Notes under the pieces: model-generated
The model's database searches: none
Seen by the model: the letters and a program-made list of their open reading frames with translations, nothing else
Told to the model about the DNA's origin: nothing
Part shown: piece by piece, positions 5,795 to 10,653 of the stretch
Numbering within the stretch: position 1 is the first letter of the stretch
How the letters are laid out: every line of letters starts with the position of its first letter
Source of the DNA: Halobacteria archaeon
GTDB lineage: Archaea > Halobacteriota > Syntropharchaeia > Alkanophagales > Methanospirareceae
Assembly (NCBI GenBank): GCA_029932715.1
Contig: JAOZPO010000036.1
Span: forward strand, 1-10,653
Reading direction: 5' to 3'
DNA: 10,653 bases
Translations under genes and position numbers: made by a program

Positions 5795-7249
5795 GTGTTT
5801 TCCAATCTGAAAACGGTGTTAAAAGAGCTTGGCAGTATTTTGGTTATACTTGGAGTGCTCATACTTTCACTGCTCGTGGTCGCTTATATCTTTGGAGAGC
5901 TTTACGTGATAAAACCGTTAGTATTCACGGCTATTGCAGCCTTAGCCCTCGGATTATCGCTTAGATACTCTTTTAAGACCGCAAAAGAGCCTGAATTTAA
6001 AGATGCGATGGTATGTGCGGCGTTGACGTGGCTGGTCGTTCCCGCACTCAGTTCACTCCTTTTTATTATGATAGAGGGGATGAGTCCGCTGGATTCGTTC
6101 TTTGAAGCGATGTCCGGGTGGACAGGAACGGGTCTGACGATGATTGCACATCCCTCCTCGCTTACACACACAGCGCAGTTCTGGAGAAGTCTAATGCAGT
6201 GGGTGGGCGGCGTAGGTGTGATTGTTTTGATGCTCTCCATTCTGGCACGCCCCGGGACAGGGGCATTTGCATTGTATAAAGCGGAAACGCGAGAGGAGCG
6301 AATAAAACCAAGCATTATATCCACGGTGAGGATGACATGGTGGATTTATCTTATTTTAACCTCTTTTGGCATAGTTTTATTCTTCCTCGCCGGGATGAAG
6401 CCATGGGAAGCGCTGAACCATGCAATGACCGCAATAGGGACAGGAGGATTCACTGTAACAGATAAAAGTATAGCATATTACAACAACTTTCTTATCGAAT
6501 TGGCAATTATTCCGATGATGATTTTAGGAGCCACACCTTTTTTAGTGCATTACAAGATGCTAAAAGGTAATCTCAGGGCTTTTTTTAAAGATACGCAATG
6601 CCGAGCTTTTGTCGTTATCTTGTCTATCCTGCTCGTTTCCCTGTTCGCAGCCAATTACTCATTATACGGTGATGTTTTAGGCTGTCTCCGTTTTTCCTCT
6701 TTTCAACTTATATCTGGACTGACGTGCACGGGGTTCCAGACAACAGGTGTGCATGGGTGGTCGGGAACAGGGCTGATTATCGTATGTATGAGCATGATAA
6801 TAGGTGGTGGTGCGGGATCTACGGCAGGGGGAGTGAAATTAATAAGAGCGGTAATAGCGTATAAATGGATAAGATGGTCATTACGGAGGAATTTTTTGCC
6901 ACCAAGAGCAATAATTTCTCTCAGACTTGGAGATAGACTATTAGAAAAGGAAGAAATAGTTAAAATAGTCTCAGAAGCGAGTTTGATTATTATTCTCTGG
7001 CTTCTGTTCTTGTTTACTGGGATATGTGTGTTATCGTCAGTGGTGGGTCCACAATTTCAGTTGGGTGAGGTCATGTTTGAGGTCGCTTCTGCACAGGGGA
7101 ATGTAGGATTATCTACCGGGATAACAAATGCGGGGATGTCATACATTGGGAAGGTAATGTTGATATTAAACATGTGGATAGGTCGTCTGGAGATAATCCC
7201 GGTTTTAATGCTTTTCCGGGTTCTTGTTAGAGGATTTGAGCCAATATAG
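5795..7249 (+). CDS. trkH: TrkH-family potassium transporter subunit
   Basis: Membrane subunit of a Trk/Ktr K+ uptake system, with four M1-P-M2 repeats. Numbered from the upstream GTG at 5762 (subtract 11 for this start): pore loops SGWTGTGLTMI (118-128), AIGTGGFTVT (224-233), LTCTGFQTTGVHGW (320-333) and ASAQGNVGLSTGIT (442-455), each with the conserved filter glycine. The gating-loop signature GGGAGSTAGGVKLIRA (348-363) and the end piece NMWIGRLEI (470-478) are classic TrkH. Some 484-495 residues, full length. Start: no in-frame ATG exists; GTG 5795 is chosen because GAGG within the G-run (5778-5786) precedes it and the first membrane helix follows soon after, but GTG 5762 remains possible. 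The cytosolic regulator TrkA, normally required for gating, is not adjacent and must be elsewhere. It likely has its own promoter. The downstream gap holds a broken gene. Confidence 0.93.
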   Translation: MFSNLKTVLKELGSILVILGVLILSLLVVAYIFGELYVIKPLVFTAIAALALGLSLRYSFKTAKEPEFKDAMVCAALTWLVVPALSSLLFIMIEGMSPLDSFFEAMSGWTGTGLTMIAHPSSLTHTAQFWRSLMQWVGGVGVIVLMLSILARPGTGAFALYKAETREERIKPSIISTVRMTWWIYLILTSFGIVLFFLAGMKPWEALNHAMTAIGTGGFTVTDKSIAYYNNFLIELAIIPMMILGATPFLVHYKMLKGNLRAFFKDTQCRAFVVILSILLVSLFAANYSLYGDVLGCLRFSSFQLISGLTCTGFQTTGVHGWSGTGLIIVCMSMIIGGGAGSTAGGVKLIRAVIAYKWIRWSLRRNFLPPRAIISLRLGDRLLEKEEIVKIVSEASLIIILWLLFLFTGICVLSSVVGPQFQLGEVMFEVASAQGNVGLSTGITNAGMSYIGKVMLILNMWIGRLEIIPVLMLFRVLVRGFEPI

Positions 7250-7308
7250 TCAAAATTCCCGCCACCAAGCACCAAAACACAAGCAATAGTGAATACCAAA
7301 ACGAATGC

Positions 7309-7598
7309 ATGACTCGCCGCCAAAAAAGTATTGCCTTTTTGGCAGTATTGGCATTGATAAGAGTGGGAATGGCGTTTGCCCTCATGGGGGTGGTCATGAT
7401 AAACTCGTGCAGGAATGCACAATCCAGCATAAAGCGAACTATTACATAAAAGTGGCATTCGTCAATCAAAACGCTCGTAACGTTACAATAGTAGGAATCT
7501 ACGAAAGCAGCGAACCCATAACTGTAACGGCGACCCAGAGCGAAGACGGCAGCGGCGTAAATATTCTTCTTTTTATATATTCCGCTTTATTTATATGA
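7309..7598 (+). pseudogene. Small secreted protein, frameshifted at the signal-peptide junction
   Basis: Frame one starts at ATG 7309 and encodes a signal peptide: basic MTRRQK, hydrophobic SIAFLAVLALI, then RVGMAFA (codons 18-24), and runs on as noise to a stop at 7447-7449. Frame two, open through this region, reads PHGGGHDKLVQECTIQHKAN from 7380, then YYIKVAFVNQNARNVTIVG, IYESSEPITVTATQSEDGSG, a strand-rich extracellular-looking stretch, and ends at 7598. Adding one C to the CCC at 7379-7381 fuses them as MAFA-PHGGGHDK, placing the signal-peptidase cut right at the break. The repaired protein would be about 96 residues. Its last dozen residues overlap the hef TATA box, so the true stop may also be lost. 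Function unknown; two His and one Cys stand out. The Arg within the hydrophobic core (codon 18) is unusual. No clear promoter precedes it. Confidence 0.5.
7571..7579 (+). promoter_or_regulatory. TATA box of hef
   Basis: TTTTATATA; transcription would begin around 7600-7606, after the ATG at 7595 and just before the ATG at 7610. It therefore favours 7610 as the real start of hef on a leaderless message. A second box, CTTTATTTATA at 7585-7595, points the same way. Confidence 0.55.
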
Positions 7599-7609
7599 TT
7601 TGCATACAA

Positions 7610-9931
7610 ATGTCCTCCAGCACAAACAAGCATGCACCAAAATATATATCGCATCACCTATTGAAACCAGACACGGTAGAGCGTAGGAAGTATCAAATAG
7701 CGATAGCAAAAGAGTCAGCGAAGGAATCCCTAATGGTTGTTTTACCTACCGGCTTGGGCAAGACGACAGTAGCACTTCTGGTATTATTACAACGGCTGGC
7801 AAAGGGCAAGACCCTTCTTCTCGCGCCTACTCGCCCGCTGGTCGAGCAGCATTCAGCGTTTTTAAAAGAAGTACTAAAACTCGATGAAGCGCTTATACAA
7901 ACCTTTACAGGTACAGTTATGGCAGAGAAGCGAGCGATTTTATGGGAAGCAGCAAAAGTAGTCGTTTCTACACCGCAAATAATAGAAAACGATTTGTTGA
8001 GTGGTAGGATCAGGCTCCACGATGTTGCACTACTGATATTCGATGAATGCCACCGTGCAGTAGGTAACTACTCGTACGTGTACATAGCAGAGAAGTACGC
8101 GGAACAGGCTAAGGAGCCACGCGTATTGGGCATAACCGCTTCTCCTGGTAGTGACAAGGACAAGATACGGGAAATTTGTGCTTCTATTGGTGTAAAGCGA
8201 GTAGAAAGCCGTACGGAATACGATTCCGACGTAGCACCATATATATACAAGAAGGAATTTGAATGGCGTGCCGTAGAGGTCCCCCGCGAGCTGAAGCAGC
8301 AGAAACTGGTATTAGATGATGTTTTAGAACTAAGAATAAACGAATTACGAAAGCTTGGTTTTATAAGGAAGAAAAAGGGTAAGGAGGTAACAAAAACCGA
8401 ACTGTTGCAGTTGCGCAGGATAATAGAGGCGCAATTGGCGGTACAGAAGCATGCAGACCTATACAAGGCGTTGTCGTTGCAAGCAGAAGTGTTGAAGATA
8501 AAACATGCGATTGATTTGATAGAGACGCAGGGGGCATTCGCATTGAAACGTTACTTAGGCAGGTTGAAGGCGGAATCGCAATCAAAAGAGGGTAGCAAAG
8601 CGACAAAGAGGTTGTTCAAGGATGCTAAATTCGTGGCTGCAATGAGTGCGGTAGCGGCATACGAGGGAGAGCATCCAAAGCTGGATGCACTGATACAGAT
8701 ATTGCGAGAGGAGATACAGGTTAATCCCGATACGAGGATAATTACGTTCACCAACTACCGTGATACCGCAGAGATGATATTATTGGCATTGCGTGATTTG
8801 AACGCGGAAAAAGAGGCTATAAGAGCTGTTAAGTTCATCGGGCAGGCATCAAAGGTAGAGGACAAGGGTTTGAAACAAAAGGAGCAGGTAGAGATCATAA
8901 CTAAGTTTAAAAGTGGCGTTTACAACGTTTTAATCGCTACTTCCGTGGCTGAAGAGGGTTTGGATATCCCGGCAACCGACCTTGTAATCTTCTACGAGCC
9001 TATACCGTCAGCGATAAGAACAATACAGCGTAAAGGCAGGACAGCCCGTAAGAAAGTAGGGAAGGTAATAGTACTGCTGGCAAAAGGGACGAAGGATGAA
9101 GCTTATTACTGGATGAGCAGGAGCAAAGAGCGTGCGATGCGGAAACGTATAAGCGAGATGCGAACGGTAGCTATGGAAGCGGAGAGGGATGAGCAGACGA
9201 CGGAACATAAAGATAAGAACGTAGCTGCTGCTGTGCATCAGAAGCAAGAAGAGGAACAGGAACTAATGACCGGCGATGGCTTAACTATCTATGTGGACCA
9301 GAGAGAGACGAGGGCTGGCGTGGCAACGTTTCTGGCAAAAGCGGGTGTGGACCTGAAATTGCAGAATTTGGGCGTGGGCGATTACATTGTATCTGATAAA
9401 ATCTGCATAGAGCGGAAAAGCACATCCGATTTCCTCGACTCGCTGGTAAATAAACGCAGGAATTTGTTAGAGCAGATTCACCGGTTGAAGACCGAGTATG
9501 AAAAGCCTTTGCTTATCATAGAGGGGGACTCAATATACGGGCATAGAGACGTGCATCCGAATGTAGTAAGAGCGGTAATGGCTGCCATTGCCCTTGATCT
9601 TTCGGTTCCTATAATACAAACGAGGGACGTTGCAGATACAGCATCTTTAATATATGTTATTGCGAAGCGGGAGCAAAAGCCGAATAAAACGGAGATGAGT
9701 CCACATGGTAAGAAGCCGGCGGCATCGTTGCGAGAGCAGCAGGAGTATATCATATCTGCACTGCCCAATATTGGTATCGTGACGGCGAGGAACCTATTGA
9801 GACAGTTTAAGACGGTAGGCGGCATTTTAACGGCATCGAAGGAAGATTTAATGAAGGTTGAGCATGTGGGTGAGAAGACAGCCGAGTATATAAAGGAACT
9901 GTTGGATGCAGGATATAGAGAGAGTGAATAA
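7610..9931 (+). CDS. hef: Hef: archaeal XPF/FANCM-family helicase-nuclease
   Basis: Acts on stalled replication forks and branched DNA: an SF2 helicase remodels the fork and an XPF-type nuclease cuts it. Numbered from the ATG at 7595 (778 residues; subtract 5 for this start): Walker A PTGLGKT (51-57), DEAH-type box DECH (150-153), motif III TAS (181-183), a helical insert between the two RecA domains (about 230-350) typical of Hef/FANCM, motif V TSVAEEGLDIP (449-459), motif VI QRKGRTAR (478-485). A charged, Glu/Gln-rich linker (525-560) leads to the nuclease: D568 in VDQRE, then GDYIVSDKICIERKSTSDF (596-613) with the D597/E606/R607/K608 active site. Two helix-hairpin-helix motifs close the protein (LPNIGIVTARNLL 723-735; VEHVGEKTAEYI 755-766). 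All motifs of both enzymes are intact and the length fits full-length euryarchaeal Hef. The alternative start at 7595 adds five residues and lies too near the TATA boxes. It is followed by purP on its own promoter. Confidence 0.96.
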   Translation: MSSSTNKHAPKYISHHLLKPDTVERRKYQIAIAKESAKESLMVVLPTGLGKTTVALLVLLQRLAKGKTLLLAPTRPLVEQHSAFLKEVLKLDEALIQTFTGTVMAEKRAILWEAAKVVVSTPQIIENDLLSGRIRLHDVALLIFDECHRAVGNYSYVYIAEKYAEQAKEPRVLGITASPGSDKDKIREICASIGVKRVESRTEYDSDVAPYIYKKEFEWRAVEVPRELKQQKLVLDDVLELRINELRKLGFIRKKKGKEVTKTELLQLRRIIEAQLAVQKHADLYKALSLQAEVLKIKHAIDLIETQGAFALKRYLGRLKAESQSKEGSKATKRLFKDAKFVAAMSAVAAYEGEHPKLDALIQILREEIQVNPDTRIITFTNYRDTAEMILLALRDLNAEKEAIRAVKFIGQASKVEDKGLKQKEQVEIITKFKSGVYNVLIATSVAEEGLDIPATDLVIFYEPIPSAIRTIQRKGRTARKKVGKVIVLLAKGTKDEAYYWMSRSKERAMRKRISEMRTVAMEAERDEQTTEHKDKNVAAAVHQKQEEEQELMTGDGLTIYVDQRETRAGVATFLAKAGVDLKLQNLGVGDYIVSDKICIERKSTSDFLDSLVNKRRNLLEQIHRLKTEYEKPLLIIEGDSIYGHRDVHPNVVRAVMAAIALDLSVPIIQTRDVADTASLIYVIAKREQKPNKTEMSPHGKKPAASLREQQEYIISALPNIGIVTARNLLRQFKTVGGILTASKEDLMKVEHVGEKTAEYIKELLDAGYRESE

Positions 9932-9963
9932 CATCTTTATTTCTTTACTACTGCTTCCTTCTT
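9932..9963 (+). terminator. Pyrimidine-rich end of hef
   Basis: Short T-clusters (CTTTATTTCTTTACT, then CTTCCTTCTT) directly after the hef stop codon, without a hairpin. A weak archaeal oligo-T terminator is plausible. Confidence 0.3.
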
Positions 9964-9973
9964 GAAACAAAGG

Positions 9974-9983
9974 TTTATTTATA
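9974..9983 (+). promoter_or_regulatory. TATA box of purP
   Basis: TTTATTTATA preceded by the purine-rich GAAACAAAGG (9964-9973), which could serve as a BRE. Expected transcription start is about 10003-10010, a few bases before the ATG at 10015. Confidence 0.5.
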
Positions 9984-10014
9984 CAAAAGCACGAATATTT
10001 AACCGGTGTTCCAG

Positions 10015-10653
10015 ATGATCTCACAAGAGGAGATAAAAGCAGTTTTAGATGACTACGACCTGAATGAAGCGACCATAGGCGTATTAGGGTCGCATTCCGC
10101 ATTGGATATATGTAGAGGTGCGAAGAACCTGGGCTTTAAAACCCTTGTAGTATGCCAGAAAGGGAGAGAGCAAACCTATGCCAGGTATTACCGTACGGAA
10201 GGCTCGCTCGGTATCGTGGATAAGACAATAATCCTGAACAAATTCGCGGATATAACTCAGGAACGAGTGCAGCGGGATATGCGCGAACAGAATGTTATCT
10301 TCATACCACACCGCTCCTTCGAGGTGTACGTGGGCTTTGACCAGATAGAGAACGAATTCCTGCTGCCGCTATTCGGTACCAGAAACATACTCAGAGCAGA
10401 GGAGCGCGATGCCGATAGGAACCAGTATTATCTGATGGAAAAAGGCGGAATCCCATATCCTAAGGCATATAATAGCCCTGAAGAGATAGACCGGCTGGTT
10501 CTGGTAAAAGCGCCGGAAGCACAGCGTACCTACGAACGTGCATTCTTCTTCGCTTCTTCGCCTGACGAATTCTACAAGAATTCAGAGCAGATGATTCATA
10601 CGGGCAAGATAACAGAGGAAGGCTTGAAGAGAGCGGTAATCGAAGAGTTCGTT
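10015..10653 (+). CDS. purP: PurP, formate-dependent AICAR formyl ligase (3' partial)
   Basis: ATP-grasp ligase of archaeal purine synthesis: formate + ATP + AICAR gives FAICAR, replacing the folate-dependent step of bacterial PurH. The open frame runs off the window after 213 of about 360 residues. Seen: GSHSAL with H27 (25-30; this His is a known AICAR contact in the family), DICRGAK (31-37), VVCQKGRE (45-52), VIFIPHRSFEVYVG (94-107), IENEFLLPLFGTRN (111-124), LRAEERD (126-132), NQYYLMEKGGIPYPK (136-150), IDRLVLVK (158-165) and YERAFFFAS (173-181), a close match to PurP in order and spacing. The ATG at 10015 is the first in frame after the TATA box and gives the family N-terminus. Related paralogues with uncertain activity exist in archaea; the missing half would be needed to exclude them. 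It stands downstream of hef with its own promoter. Its substrate AICAR is released in histidine synthesis downstream of HisA, which is encoded in this window. Confidence 0.93.
   Translation, partial: MISQEEIKAVLDDYDLNEATIGVLGSHSALDICRGAKNLGFKTLVVCQKGREQTYARYYRTEGSLGIVDKTIILNKFADITQERVQRDMREQNVIFIPHRSFEVYVGFDQIENEFLLPLFGTRNILRAEERDADRNQYYLMEKGGIPYPKAYNSPEEIDRLVLVKAPEAQRTYERAFFFASSPDEFYKNSEQMIHTGKITEEGLKRAVIEEFV

Larger units (their letters stand above)
7250..7609. other. Gap between trkH and hef holding a broken gene
   Basis: The first 59 bases after the trkH stop hold nothing I recognise, not even a clear TATA box. The frameshifted signal-peptide gene then fills 7309-7598, and its last codons run into the TATA box of hef. 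Two minus-strand frames overlap here but look like shadows. Confidence 0.5.

Noticed and set aside
7057..7469. Two overlapping minus-strand frames (7057-7458 and 7227-7469), one with hydrophobic stretches
   Set aside because: They lie antisense to the end of trkH and to the plus-strand signal-peptide gene; the hydrophobic pattern is what antisense of these sequences yields. No minus-strand promoter or ribosome site is evident.
7305..7598. Continuous 97-codon frame from ATG 7305
   Set aside because: Its first 25 codons (MHDSPPKKYCLFG...) are the out-of-frame reading of a good signal peptide starting at 7309. Only the part from about 7380 looks like real protein, so it is treated as half of a frameshifted gene.
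8068..8466. Minus-strand frame of 132 codons inside hef
   Set aside because: It is Ser/Phe/Cys-rich antisense of the Hef helicase region with no sign of selection or promoter.
1..10653. CRISPR arrays, tRNA genes, insertion sequences or phage genes
   Set aside because: No regularly spaced repeats, cloverleaf-like segments, transposases or terminal inverted repeats were seen on either strand by eye.

Overview
The window looks archaeal and most likely comes from a methanogen or methane/alkane-oxidising euryarchaeon; an ANME-1 or Syntrophoarchaeum-type genome is my guess, not a demonstration. Supporting signs are an archaeal-type GluRS, an Hef helicase-nuclease, a PurP ligase, a PEF-CTERM (archaeosortase-type) surface protein, and TATA boxes placed about 25-35 bases before start codons with no Shine-Dalgarno sequence. 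Both edges cut a gene.

Left part (1-2861): the C-terminal two thirds of gltX (+), then hisA (-) convergent with it, then an isoprenyl diphosphate synthase (+) divergent from hisA. hisA and the synthase share an 86-base divergent promoter region with one TATA box facing each way.

Middle (2862-5761): a 341-base non-coding stretch with a hairpin plus T15 terminator, an inverted repeat and a promoter flanked by direct repeats. It leads into a secreted, C-terminally anchored PEF-CTERM protein with a likely carbohydrate-binding-like beta fold. A stand-alone amidohydrolase follows. Behind it lies a small broken gene without a start codon and with a single-base frameshift.

Right part (5762-10653): a TrkH-type K+ transporter subunit with no TrkA beside it; a second small broken gene, a signal-peptide protein frameshifted at a CCC run exactly where the signal peptide should end; full-length Hef; and the N-terminal 213 residues of PurP, running off the right edge.

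The genes are mostly single transcription units with their own promoters, not one operon. The only metabolic link is indirect: HisA makes PRFAR, HisF (not in the window) releases AICAR from it, and PurP formylates AICAR for purine synthesis. I see no mobile element, CRISPR array, tRNA or rRNA. The best leads are the two frameshifted small genes, which could be recent decay, assembly errors or something stranger, and the repeat-flanked promoter of the PEF-CTERM protein.
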